64,000 bases of DNA, taken from NCBI GenBank assembly GCA_965178125.1, contig OZ237754.1:930001-994000 (forward strand). Direction: 5' to 3'. The stretch's first letter is position 1; each line of letters opens with the position of its first letter. The notes beneath the pieces were generated by a model. The model saw only the letters and a list, made by a program, of their open reading frames with translations, was not told where the DNA came from and searched no databases. A program made the position numbers and the translations under genes. This document shows positions 46,468-58,159 of this stretch, piece by piece. The DNA comes from Bilabrum cf. latius (taxonomy: Eukaryota > Bigyra: Bicosoecida > Bigyra > Bicosoecida).

Positions 46468-47244
46468 ATGGACGTATCACGAGCTGGACCCCGCGTAGCC
46501 CAGCTTGCTGCTCCTAGTAAGCCATTAGCGGGGCGCGCAGCCCCCACGGGGCATGGTGCAGCCGCATCACGCCGCGTGCTCGGCAGTTTGCACAGTAATT
46601 CGAAGGAAGCAACTGCGGCGGCAAACACGCAGGCGGTAGCAGCCGTGTCCGAATTTGTACCCGCGGTCGACCCTGCTTCTACGCTGGAAGCTGACGATGG
46701 CATCGCGGACGAGGCGCGCTGGTCCTGCGAGCAGCCCGTGGGCGCCGCGGACCCGTGGGAGGTGCAGCAGGACCGCGAGCTGGCCGAGCTCTGGGGATCA
46801 TTCGCTCGCATGAACTCGATGTCCACGGGGCCAATGTTGGGCATGCAACGGGCCGTGCTGATGAGGGAGCGGGCTCCTCGTCAGGAGGAGGAATGGGAGC
46901 AGAGGGCCCGGCGGGGGCGGCTGGTGCCCACTGCAGCCGAGCTGGAGCTGGAGGGGGAGGGGCGGGGGATTGAGGATGGCAGCTAGAGAACAGACGGTGA
47001 GATTCGCGGTGAGCACCGCGCCGGGTCAGCAGGGCGCCCTTCTGCCGCTGGGCAGGAAGCGCAGCCGACGGCAGCAGCTGCTGACGGGGCCAGTGGCAGT
47101 GCCAGAGTCGCCGGCGGGGAGGAGGAATTGAAGCCCAGCGACACTGGTAGGCTGGATGCCACGATTGGAGCGGCAGGTGCTTTGGAGGAGGCCTGGTGGT
47201 CAGACAGCGACACGGAGATTGAAATAAGCGTGGAAATGCAATGA
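46468..47244 (+). CDS. Hypothetical protein, 258 aa, acidic C-terminus
   Basis: ATG 46468 to TGA 47242-47244 with one in-frame TAG (46984). The frame is open upstream to 46288 and before, but this ATG begins the sequence with normal coding composition. Ordered-looking parts: SCEQPVGAADPWEVQQDREL, AELWGSFARMNSMS, ERAPRQEEEWEQRARRGRLV. It ends AWWSDSDTEIEISVEMQ, a short acidic Trp-containing tail of the type that binds basic partners. Unknown family. Only 93 bases separate its stop from the transaldolase ATG. Confidence 0.65.
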
Positions 47245-47337
47245 CACGCAACTAATTATATTATATCAGATTCGAAGGTTCGTGGTGACGGGGCGCAAAG
47301 GTGCAGCCGACATTCATTTGCTCTCTCGAATACAAAG

Positions 47338-48729
47338 ATGGCCGGTGCTGCAGGATCCTCTGATGCTAAGAATGCTCTCGAAGCTTTGCGATCAATGACG
47401 ACGGTTGTGGCTGACACGGGTGAGTCTCTACGCGGATCTTACCATGAGGAACGATCGATGGGCGCGCGATGCCGAAGGGCAACTGCGAGCTTCGTGTCCC
47501 TCTCAGCCCCGCATACCCGCAAGTGTGTCAATGCTACACCGCAGGCGAGATTTCTTTGATTAAGGAATACACCCCTACCGAGTGAGAAGAGTCGAATTCA
47601 TCAATTCCAAGCAGTCGAGCCGCCAAGATTCTCCTTGCGCTACGTCCGGAAGCCCCCCTACCGGCTGGCATCTATTCCGGACGATCTTCACCTGGGCCAA
47701 GCAATCGTCCGTAGGTTTGAACGAATTGTCATTTTGCTTTGGAATCGGCTGGAAAGACTTGACATATTCCCTTGTGTGCTCCCAGATGATTGCACGGTTG
47801 CCCCTCCCCACCCCGATTGCAACACTTGTCTTCGCAGCGCCACGACTAACCCTTCATTGATGAACAAAGCCGCTCGCCTTGACGAGTACGCCCCCTTGGT
47901 GGACGCTGCCGTCAAGTACGCGAAGGAGCAGAGCAAGGAGGGCGCGAGCGCCAGCGACAAGATGGCCTTGCTGCTGGACGCGCTCAGCGTAGAGTTCGGC
48001 ACCGAGATCCTCAAGCACGTCCCGGGTTACGTCTCCACGGAGGTGGACGCGCGCCTGTCATTCGACGTGGAGGGCAACATCGAGCGCGCCCGCCGCATCA
48101 TCGAGATGTACGCGGCCAAGGGCGTGGGCAAGGACCGCGTGCTCATCAAGCTGGCCTCCACCTGGGAGGGGCTGCAGGCCGCCAAGACCCTTCAGGCGGA
48201 GGGCATCCGCTGCAACATGACGCTGCTGTTCAACTTCGCGCAGGCGGCTGTGGCCGCTGATGTGGGCGCCACCTTGATCTCTCCCTTCGTGGGCCGGATC
48301 TACGACTGGCAGAAGAAGAACGAGGGCAAGGAGGAGATCTCCGCCGAGGACGACCTGGGCGTGTCCAGCGTGAGGAAGATCTACAACTACTACAAGGTCA
48401 ACGGATTCGAGACGATCGTCATGGGGGCCTCCTTCCGGAACACGGGGCAGGTCAAGGCGCTCGCGGGGTGCGACAGGCTGACCATCAGCCCCAAGCTGCT
48501 GGGGGAGCTGAGGGAGGATTCGGAGCCGCTGGAGCGGGTGCTGTCCCCCGAGGCGGCCAAGGGAGACAAGGAGGCGCCCAGCAGCCCCGTGAAGCTGGAC
48601 GAGAAGTCGTTCCGGTGGGAGCTCAGCCAGGACGAGATGGCCACGGAGAAGCTGCACGACGGGATCCGGAGGTTTGCGGCCGACATCGTCAAGCTGGAGG
48701 AGTTCCTGCAGAGCAAGATCGACGCGTGA
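47338..48729 (+). CDS. Transaldolase
   Basis: Three exons, 47338-47419, 47545-47581 (37 bases) and 47838-48729, all GT-AG with matching phases; 336 residues, TGA stop. Transfers a dihydroxyacetone unit between sugar phosphates in the non-oxidative pentose phosphate pathway. Seen: TTVVADTG at the N-terminus, DATTNPSL split over exons 2 and 3, YVSTEVDARLSFD, the Schiff-base Lys in LIKLASTWEG, GIRCNMTLLFNFAQA, LISPFVGRIYDW and LTISPKLL. Length and order match the bacterial TalB/eukaryotic type. No targeting peptide is obvious, so cytosolic location is likely. The tiny exon 2 is confirmed by the conserved motif it carries. Confidence 0.95.
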
Positions 48730-48947
48730 AGAATGCAACGCAAATCATAGGGGTCAGTGGTGGATCGGATAAGATCGAAGGGTCGGGCGATCGCGGCGTG
48801 AGTGCAGCAAAATTGGCAATGAATACAGAGCGAACTTCTTTCGCACAAGTGTCCAAATTGCCTCTTTTTTTGAGCAGCGGCAACACCACAATCGCACAAT
48901 GTACATAATCCGGATGGAGCCGACCGCCGGCGCTCTGCATCTGTCGG

Positions 48948-50792
48948 TCAGTACCCCGGGGAGCGAGCGTCTATCTCGAGCACTTGCTCCACCACCATGG
49001 GCACCCGCCCATCGGCAGGTAAACCGCCGGTCTTCGGCTTGGCCACTTCAGCAGTTTCCTCCGCCCCTGCCTCGGCAGCAGCACCGCCTGCATCCCCCGC
49101 CGCTTTGCCCACCCCCGGCAGTGCACCCGGTTTGACCATCACCACAAAGTCGTGGTGGTTGAAGGTCGGATCCACGTGCCCGGGGACCATCCACACGACC
49201 TGCCCCACCGCAGGCAGCCCCGCCAGCAGAGCTTCTTCGACCGCTGCGTCACCCGCGTCCCCCTCACCGTCACCCTCCCCCGCAGCAGCGTCACCCCCCG
49301 CCGCACCCCTGGCCGCCCCCCGACGGATGTCCGCCTCCTCCTCCTACCCCATTGGGGGGGCGAACAGCTGGCAGTGCTCGTCGCTCAGCTGCACCGTCCC
49401 CTCCCGCAGCCGTCCCACCCTGGGGTCATCCCCCGCCCACCCCCGCACCGCCCACAGCTCGGGAGCACCGCTGTCCAGGCTCGTCGCCTTGAGACCCACG
49501 TCGAGCACCACCCGTCCCTGCGGCCGCCGCCCCTCCTCCTTGTTCCCTGGGTCCCCCGTGCGGCTCATCACGGTGCACGCAAGGAACAGGGAGTGCGCCC
49601 ACACGCGCCCCCCGTCAGGCCTGCCGTCCGACGCGAGGTTCCTGGCGTAGTCCGCGTCGCTGAAGGCGTACGACCCCGGCTACAGCTCGTTCCAGGCGCC
49701 CTCCTGCACGTCCAGCTGCAGGCTGCCCGTGCCGCCTCCAGTGACCACAGCGCACGCCCCCGGGCGCTCCAGCCGAGCCTCGATCGCCGACACGGCGGCC
49801 CGGGCCGCGCTCGCCGCGGCGCCCACAGCCCTGGCTCGCTCCGGCACCGACCTCACGTGCTGCAGCGCCCCCTGGTACGCCTGCACCCCGAGGAACACAA
49901 GCCCGGGCAACGCATCGAGGAGGGCAGCGAGCCCGGCCGCCTTGGCCGCTGTCCGCACCCCGCACCGGCGCTGGGCCGTGCCCACCTCCACGAGGGCGCC
50001 CAGCTCCACACCCGACGCGGCCGCCGCTTTGGACACCTCTCGCGCGTTCTCTTCGTTGTCGAACACAACGGAAACCAGCGGCTCGCCCAGAAAACCGGAA
50101 CCGGGGCCGGCAGCTGCCTCGACTCCGCCCAGCGAGGCCCGCTCCGTGGCGACGCCTTCCTTCGCGGCGGCCACCAGACGCGCGATCTTGCGGGGGCCCA
50201 CGCACTGGTTGGAGAGGAGCACAGTGAACCTTCGCTGCGCAGGGCCGGCGGGGCGTCCGCGTGACGGGGCGCGGGTCGCTTCGGAGTCGCTATCAGAGCC
50301 AGTCAGGGCATCCTACGGCTTGCTGTCGGCTACTGATTTTGCAGACGGTGCGTATGCTCGTAGTCGCGCGGCCGCGCGGAGCATCGCAGGGACCATGGCT
50401 TCAACCTCGCAGACCTTCTAGCACGTGACACCGCACACAACGTCTGGCGATCGCAAGCACTGCATCTCCGCGATGGCGGAAGACTTGTGCGATTTGATAT
50501 GGGGTCGAAGGCAAATATTTCCACCCATGCGTGCCCTGGATGCGCACCGATCCAGATTGACGTCGAACTCCTGGCGGCTCACGATAAGGCAGGGCGTCTC
50601 GATCTCATCTGCATCATCCCCGGCGCAAGCCGGCAGCCGACGTCGAACTGTTGCCCATCCGCAATCGTCTGGGGCACGATCCCTCTTTGCTGCTGGCGCA
50701 GAGTCCATACCGAGTGTTCCTGAACGCGCATGTTTTCGGCAGGGGTCCGCAGCGAAAGTTCGCCTGCCAGAGGAAGCGTATTCGGAAAACAT
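48948..50792 (-). CDS. D-threonine aldolase / D-serine dehydratase-like PLP enzyme
   Basis: One minus-strand frame, ATG 50792 (or 50708) to TGA 48950-48948, 614 or 586 residues, four in-frame TAGs. Alanine-racemase-type N-terminal barrel: ETPCLIVSRQEFDVNL, RPHIKSHK with the PLP-binding Lys, LLSNQCVGPRKIARL, GVQAYQGALQHV, VVTGGGTGS. C-terminal beta domain: E-L-[TAG]-P-G-S-Y, VVLDVGLKATSLDSG, DEH, and the metal motif PGHVDPTFNHHD. H-x-D at the metal site is the D-threonine-aldolase pattern, while D-serine dehydratases have H-x-C; both use PLP and a divalent metal. A glutamate/glycine-rich insertion precedes the metal motif. Antisense overlap with no other gene; diverges from the patatin gene with about 22 bases between the outermost starts. 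Confidence 0.9.
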
Positions 50793-50814
50793 TCCGCGCA
50801 GAATCCATCAGATC

Positions 50815-53800
50815 ATGTCTGGTAAGCCCGATGAATCAAGAATATCCAACTGGTCACTCTTTGGGTCGTGGTCGTCGGGCCGAGACGAAGATGCCGCTGG
50901 CACTGCGACGATGGCACCGCTTGATGGCCGATCGAAACACGTAAGCTGCAGTGCGATCACGTGGCAAGATTGGCCTCGTCTACTATTATGTGGCGCTGCT
51001 TGGATGCATCTGAGCCTTCTGAAACAATTCACGTTTGCGCTATGGGTAGCATGACGCAATGAAGTCGCTTGCTGGTCGTTGTTCGGGTGCGTGAATCACC
51101 CTTGATCTAATCGCCGCACGATCTATCCCGCAGGCCAGCTCAAAGGATCCATCGGATTCCACCCCTGAGGGAATGGGCAGACGCTCATAGAGCATAGGTG
51201 ACGCGACTGCGGTGCATCGGGACACCCCACGGCCGCCGGCCAAAGGCGCGGACTTACCACCAAGAAACCGTAGCCGCAGCGTGGGGACACCAGTAGGAGC
51301 CCGTGGCCGGATCGAAGCAGGCCTGGAGCCAGCCATCGGGCAAGTGGAGCTGGACTCTGCAGATGAAGGCGGCGACAGTGAAAGCGCCTCTGGCTCCGCG
51401 GATGGGGCCCCGGCGAAACGATCGAGCGGCAGGCGGGTGCTCTGGAGGGACGGGCAGGCGGCCGGGAGCGGAGACGAACCCGCGCCGCGCTCATCTATGG
51501 GTCCAAATTCAGATCCAAACCGTCGCTAGAGCGGATCAAAGGCCGGTTCTGACGCTCCCGAGGAGAAGGGCAGCGGCAGGGGAAGCGAGAGCGAGGGCAG
51601 CGAGGGCAGCGAGGGCGAGGGCAGCCGGGAGTACCGGCTGGAGGACGTCAATGGGCGGCCCCTGGAGCTGGACCCTGGGTCCGATTTAGACATCGAAGCG
51701 ACCATCGGGGCGGCTCGGGGAACACGCAGCACGGGCAGTGGCAGTGGCAGCTCGCCGTCGAAAGGGGGAGGGCGCGCAGAGGGGCAGCAGGGGGGGCACG
51801 GCAGCAGCTCCGGTCTGCTGTCCTACATATGGCCATCTTCCTCCGGATCTCGGGAACAGCAGAAGGAGAAGGAGAAGGGAGGCGACGAAGAGAAGGAGAA
51901 GCAGTCGGGCCCCGCGCTGCAGCTGGCGTCCCATTCCCAATCGGGGCCGGCCCAGCTGAAGCACAGCACCTCCGACCCAGGGCGCAGGGAGGGAACAACG
52001 AGCGGCACGCGACCCCCGCGGGTGCCAGACCGACAGGGCTCGTTGGGAGGTTCCGCAGCATCTGCGGCGCCGCGCGCCCGCACGCGGGCTGGGGATCGTG
52101 TCCTGCCGGACGGCTGCTTGAGCAGCGTGGCTGTCGCCCGTGTTCCCCGGGTATCGAGGACAGGAGCGGGTGCGAGTGGGGGTGCAACGCGTGGGGACAC
52201 GCCCAAAGGGGGCGTCGGGTCGACCCCCAACCCCGATGAGCGGGCGGTGGTGGTCCGCGGCAGGATGGGCCGGCTGGTGAACCTGCTGCAGGTGCTGTCC
52301 AAGGGCGTAGAGGCGGAGTTCGAGGGCGGGCTGGTGCACGTGCTGCAGGAGAACGAGAGGCTGCGGGCCCGTGATGCCATGAGGGAGGAACAGGTGCTGA
52401 CTCTGAAGCGGTGCATCACTCGTCAGCAGGACGAGGTGCGGAGCCTGCACGCGAGGGTTAGGAGGCAGGCATCGGACATCGCCAGGCTGGCGGCTGCGGC
52501 GAGGAGGCTCAGGCGGGGGATGGTCTTCGGGGGGCTGGCGAAGTCTGTGGGAAGCACCATGGCCTTGGTGCAGGCGGCTCTGGGGGTGGTGGGCCAAGGC
52601 CAGAGCCAAGGGCAGGGGCACGGGCAGGGGCATGGCAGGGTATCAGCCTCAGCACGAAGCTCCGACAACGAGCAGGATGCAGCAGAGGGTGCATCGCACT
52701 GCAATGGAACAGAGGGGGGCCAGTCCTCAGGGGCAGCAGGATCCCCCGGAGATGGCCCCCAGGCACCGGCCTCGATCGGGACTGCATCAGGCTAGAACAA
52801 GAGCAAAGACGACACGCCCGCCGGATCTTATTCCTCCTCTACGTCACTCTCGCCCTCATCTTCCCCTGCGGCCGATGTAGAGGGCGAGAGAGACCGCGTG
52901 CTGAACGCCGCCGTGGCCTCCTTGAGGCTGGACATAGAGGCGGCGGTGTCCCCGCGGGTGGCGGGGGAACTCACCACCCCCAAGGCGGGGGCGGGACTGC
53001 GGTGTGACGAGGACGGGAGGAGCGACTCGGAGGGCGAGGGCGAAGATGCAAGCAACGAGGAGACCAAGGACCAGCGAGGGCGCGAGGGTGGGCAGAACAG
53101 CGAGAAGGGGGATGCAAGCGGGCCGCAGACACCAGCCGACTCGCCGCGCCGCACTGCCTCTGAGGTACCGGAGGATGTGCGAGCCCTACTGCGGCAGATG
53201 GGACTCGTGAAGGGTGGAGACGGGGAACAAGGTAGGGGTGGGGATGGGCAGGTGGTCGCCGGGGCTGCGAGGAGGTCGGGTGCATCGCACGGTGGTGCTG
53301 CGTTCGGCTCTCACGCTGCCTCTGCCCTGGACTGGCGCGGGGTGCACGGCTTGTTGGCGGACCTGATGGTGCGAGTGGAGGACGCAATGCACGCGGAGGC
53401 ATACCAGCATGAGGCGAGGACGGTTGCGGCGGCGAGAGAGAGGGGAGAGGCAGCGGGGGGATAGGGAACAAGGGGAGAGACTCCGTTCACTCCCCCCATG
53501 CGAGGGTACGAGGCAGGACCCACCAGCACGCTGGCAGTGGCCTCCACCCCCGGCGAGGTGGCCTTTGGGGCACCCCACCAGCGGCAGAGGAGAAGAAGAA
53601 GGAGGGGCACGGGGGCGGGTGGCAGGAGCAAGAGAGGTGCGGGGCGCGGCGGGAGGGAAGAAGGCCCCGGCGAGTCTGAGGACGGCGATTATGACGGGAG
53701 CAGCAGCAGCAGCGAGATCGAGTCGTAGGGCGAGGGAAGCGACTCGAGCGACCTGGAGGGTGAGGATGATGGCGAGGACGGGCATGGGCAGGCGATGGAG

Positions 53801-56278
53801 GAGCAGGAACGCAACGCCGGGACTCGCTCGGGTGACGAGTGGTCACCCGCTCCACAGCGCGGGTGGGCCGGGGTGGTGAGCCAGGCCAAACGAGCGGCCG
53901 AGGCCGGAGATAGGGGGCAGGGAAAGGGTAAGGGTGAGGGTGAAGGTAGGAAGCAGCCGATGGCCGTTCGCAGCAAGGGCAAGTCGAGAGGCAGAGACAC
54001 GGGCAGAGGCACGGGCAGGGACCGCTAGTAGCCTCATGCACGCACCGGCTCTGCTCTGCGCAGGCGCATCCAAGGCGTGGGTCCCAGCGACCGGTCCTCC
54101 AGCGAGGGCAGCGACACAGAGGGTGCGACGGGCACTCGCAAAGATTCAGATGCAGGTGCAGGTGCAGGTGCAGGTGCAGGTGCAGGTGCAGGTGCAGGTG
54201 CAGGTGCAGGTGCAGGTGCAGGTGCAGGTGCAGGTGCAGGTGCAGGTGCAGGTGCAGGTGCAGGTGCAGGCGCGTCCCGCCGCGGCCGGACCAGCACTTC
54301 AACACAGAGCGTGGACGTGGGCGACGCGATGGAGGCGCTGTCCAAGGAACTCGAGGGTCAGGGGGTGGCCGAGGACGCGGTGGCAGAGGAGGGTCTGCCT
54401 GTGGCGCGGGGGCGGGGGCGGGGGCGGGGGCGAGGGGAGGGGCTGGGGGCGCCACTGGGGGGGGGTGGACAAAGCGGCAGCACGCCCCGGAGCAGCAGTG
54501 GTACCAGTGGCAGTGCTGCATCAGGCCCGGGTCTCGATCCGAGGAGCCGCTTCGACAGGACTCTCGACGAGGCCGTGGAGGCCACGGGAGGCACGCCTGC
54601 CGATCGCCGAGCGAGGGGTGCTTCGCAGGCCACTCCTCCTCCCAGCGCCGAGGGGGCGGAGGAAGGGAGCCGGGCAGACGGTAAGGGGAGCATCAGCAAG
54701 GAACAGGGGCAGGGAGAAGAAGCTGAAGAGGGCGGCCAGAGGGACGCAGGCACTGCTGCATCCTCGCCAGGCACAGGCACGGCGCCAAGCACTCGTTAGC
54801 GCAGGACAGGGAAGCGCTCCCAGGGAACAAAGTAGCGCACCTCCCGCCCTCCTCGCAGACGACCGTCCGACGGCGGTGCCAAGGAGGCGGACGAGGAGGA
54901 AGGCGCAGATGCAGATGCAGCGGCAGGTGCATCCTCGCGGGCCAGCAGCAAGGAGCTTCGGCTGCCGTACCTTGGCACACCCGGCACACCCCCGCCGCCC
55001 ACGGCAGCAAAGCGAGGTGGTGGGCGTTCGGGGAGGAGCACGAGCAAGAGCAAGAGCAAGGCCAGGGGTAGAGGCAGGGGGCTGCGGATCCTGTCGCTGG
55101 ACGGTGGCGGGGTCAAGGGGATGCTGATGCTGCAGGCCATCCGCGAGATCGAGAGGAGGGCTGGGCGCCCGGTGCACGAGATATTCGACCTGGTGGGGGG
55201 CACGTCCACCGGTGGATTCCTCATGGCCTCGCTGATCCTCAAGCGGTATCCCCTGGACAAGGTGGAGAAGATGTACCACCGGATCAGGTCCCAGTTCTCC
55301 CAGTCGGCCATGTACTCAGCGTACAAGACCGCCACCACGGGCGCCAGCCACGACGGGGAGGAGCTCAGCCGGGTCATGCGGGAGATGTTCGGGGACGTGA
55401 GGCTGGACGAGACGGCCGACTCGCCCAAGTGCTTCTTTGTGACAGCCGCGGTCAACTCCTTCCCCGCGCAGCCGTTCGTGCTGCGGAACTACGAGCTAAC
55501 CCCCGAGGCGGAGGCGGCGTCGGGCGTCTCCGGGACTAGCAACTGCTGCCTGTGGGAGGCGGTCAGGGCCACCACGTCGGCGCCCACGTTCTATGAGCCC
55601 GCGGAGATCGGGCACGGGCGGCTGGTGGACGGCGGGCTCGTGGCCAACAACCCCACGATCGCGGCTCTGGCCGAGGCTGCGGTGCTGTGGCCGGGGGCCC
55701 CCGTGGACTGCGTGGTGTCGCTGGGGTGTGGGACCACCACGATGAAGCCCGCGGACTACAGCACGCTGTCCTGGGTGCGACAGGCCGTGGAGATCTGCTG
55801 CTCGAGCCACGTGACCCACCAGCTGGCCGCGGGCGTGCTGGGAGACCGTTACTTCCGTCTGGATCCAGACGGCCTCGGTGACGTGCACCTGGTCGAGAGC
55901 AGACAGGAGGTGGTGCAGCAAATGCTGAGGGACGGGGAGACGTACCTGGGGCAGCAGGACTCGCAGCTGGCGCGGCTCTCGGGGATGCTGGGGCAGGTGC
56001 GGCGCTGGGAGCAGCGGGCGAGGGCGGCTGCCAGGCAGAGGAGGAAGCAGATCGAGGAGGAGGCAGGGGGGTAGGGGATGGAGATGGAGATGGAGCGGGG
56101 CCGGGGTGGGAGTGGGGGTGGGAAACGAAAAGGGGGCACGGGACAAGCGGCCCAATCGGATCGAGGGGAGAACGCGAAGGACAAGGACAAGGACAAGGGA
56201 AGCAAGGCCGCCTCGGAATCTGCCGGCATGCTGAGCTCGGCGGCGACGGCGATCGCCAAGGCGATGGGCAGGGGCTGA
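50815..56278 (+). CDS. Patatin-like phospholipase with ~1,350-residue disordered N-terminal extension
   Basis: Exon 1 50815-50940, intron (GTAAGC...CCCGCAG), exon 2 51134-56278, TGA stop; 1,756 residues with ten in-frame TAGs (including a TAG-TAG near 54026). The C-terminal domain (~1360-1600) is a patatin lipase: oxyanion loop DGGGVKGM, nucleophile GTSTGG, catalytic DGG in RLVDGGLVANNPT, and a Cys/Thr SLGCGTTTMK strand. It would hydrolyse acyl chains of membrane or storage lipids. Upstream are Ser/Gly/Glu-rich segments, one coiled coil (~420-515; LQENERLRARDAMREEQVL), a (Gly-Ala) hexanucleotide repeat, Arg/Gly tracts and two GASH microrepeats. The catalytic dyad is intact. The N-terminal extension may tether or regulate the enzyme; unknown. 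Confidence 0.85.
54148..54270 (+). repeat. (GGTGCA)n hexanucleotide repeat, ~20 copies, coding Gly-Ala
   Basis: Near-perfect tandem hexamers inside the patatin gene give alternating Gly-Ala. The hexamer GGTGCA equals the first six bases of the GASH microrepeat, which may or may not be coincidence. Confidence 0.95.
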
Positions 56279-56493
56279 ATCGGAGGCGGGTTTTCCTTCC
56301 TGGATTGGCGTGCGGCGGGTGCGAGACTTCGAGAAAAGATGATCAGTTTTGAATTTGTGCTTGCTCAAGCCTGCGCTTAAAGATGAAGATGTAAACTACC
56401 TTTCCTGCACAGGAACTGTGTCGGTTCTCGCACTCTTCAACCCTGGCAATGCATGCTTCTGGCCCAATGCGCGTTGCCATGCGACACGCTGCT

Positions 56494-58159
56494 ATGAGTG
56501 GTGATGTTTAGAGTGCCCACAGATTACTGGTAGGCTGCTCTGAGCCCCACAAGTTGCTGACAGAATTCGTGAGGCCGCCGGATGGACGCCGGGCTACAAC
56601 TTGCCGCGTTCTTGATACGTTAAGTTCCTACGACTGTGCCCTCCCACCGCGCCCCGATCCTGATGTTGGCTAATTGTAGATTGAAATCAAGTTGTGTCAT
56701 CCGCCCTTGCAGAAGAACTGGCATCCAATCCACCACGCCGCCGAGGCTGGGCAATGGAAACTCGTCCACTTTCTTGTTGAGGCGGGGGCGGACATCAATG
56801 CAATTGGACTCGTTAGTGTTAAAATGTACTTCTGTTATTTGATTGCCGCGCCATCTGCCTGCAGGCAAGCGACGGCACCTACCACCTGGTGACCACTTCG
56901 CTGGAAACCGCAGCGAACCGCCCCGTGGACGCCCCTGCACCTCGCCGCCAGACGAGGTGACGCCATGTCCTGCCGCGTTCTGACTCGCGCAGGGGCTGAC
57001 GTGAACAGGGCGGCGGGCTCCTAGTCGACGACGAGCTTCATCGGCTACTACAAGCGCATGCAGAAGGGGTGGACGCCGCTGCACTGGGCCGCCTACCGTG
57101 GGCGGGTGGTCGCAGCCGCAGTGCTCCTTGCAGCCGGGGCCGACATGAGTGCCAGAGCAACCACGGTGAGGCCGAGCAAGGGTTCGAGAGCAAACTGCAT
57201 GCTTGTAATGCGTGCACTGTTGTGCAGCCTTTTCCATCCACAGGCTGCGCCTGTGCATGTACGTATACCTGTGCATATGCCTGTACCTGCATCCACAGAC
57301 CGGTGCCACGCCCGAGACCTGTGCCAGACAGCCAACCCATACGCACCTGCGGCAGGATGGTAACCGCGAGATCATCGCAGGGGTGCTGCGAGACGCGGCG
57401 GGAGACGGTCACAGTGCCGTGCAGCTGCTGCTGGACCGATGCTCGCGCTTGGACAGGCGCGACATACGCAACGCGCTGCGGTGGAAGTCGATGCAGGATC
57501 GTATGGTCGGGTGGCGACGGGCAGTGGAGGCCAAGAGGGATGCTGGGAGGGTGTTTCAAGCTGCAGCTGAGGGCAGGCCCATGGAGCTGGAGAAACGGCT
57601 GAGGCTGGGCAAGCTGGCGGGCGGGCTGGAGATGGAGGGCGAGGTGGAGGACGGGGGGAGTGGGACCAGGGTGGTGGGCCCGCTGGAGGCGGCTCGATTG
57701 GGGGGGCATGACGAGTGCGTGAAGGTGTTACGAGAGGCAGCTGCGGAGGAGGAGGACCGGCGGATGTGGAGGTTGCGGCATGCCAGAGGTGCTGCAGCGT
57801 TGGATCCGTCGGTTTGGGCCCATGGACGGATCGGTCGTGCTGGTGCTGGTGCTGGTGCCGGTGCTGGTGCCGGTGCCGGTGCTGGTGCTGGGGCCGGTGC
57901 TGGTGCTGGTGCTGGTGCTGGGGCCGGTGCTGGGGCTGGGGCTGGGGCCGGTGCTGGGGCCGGTGCTGGGGCCGGTGCTGGTGCTGGTGCTTGTGCTGGG
58001 ACCGGTGCTGGGACCGGTGCTGGGGCCGGTGCCGGTGCTGGGGCCGGTGCTGGGGCTGGTGCTGGGGCCGGTGCTGGGGCCGGTGCTGGGATTCAGGCAG
58101 CCCCACGCGCCTGTGCACACTGGCAGGCTGGGCCGTTCGGCGACTGCGTCTGCAGCTAA
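56494..58159 (+). CDS. Ankyrin-repeat protein with Gly-Ala repeat tail
   Basis: Modelled exons 56494-56529, 56713-56811, 56914-57165 and 57299-58159 (TAA), 415 residues. Phases agree, and each junction falls inside an ankyrin repeat and restores it: HPIHHAAEAGQWKLVHFLVE then GADINAIGL|RTAPWTPLHLAARRGD, AGADVNRAAG, GWTPLHWAAYRGRVVAAAVL, AGADMSARATT|TGATPETCAR. TAG occurs in exon 1 and in exon 3 (GS-TAG-ST). After the repeats come a helical region and a degenerate fourth repeat (GPLEAARLGGHDECVKVLRE), then ~80 residues of Gly-Ala from a GGTGCTGGGGCC-type repeat. Ankyrin repeats mediate protein binding; the partner is unknown. Exon 1 and the GTTAGT donor of exon 2 are least certain. Confidence 0.7.
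57838..58091 (+). repeat. Gly-Ala coding repeat (GGTGCTGGNGCC type)
   Basis: About 42 imperfect hexamers GGNGCN in the 3' part of the ankyrin gene. The third positions vary (T, C, G), giving higher-order sub-repeats, while the Gly-Ala product is nearly perfect. Confidence 0.95.

Noticed and set aside
55348-55368. Further GASH peptides (T-G-A-S-H-D-G in the patatin domain, G-G-A-S-H-G-S-G near 28030)
   Set aside because: Codons differ from the microrepeat (GCC AGC CAC; GCT AGT CAT), so these are chance peptides, not copies of the DNA element.
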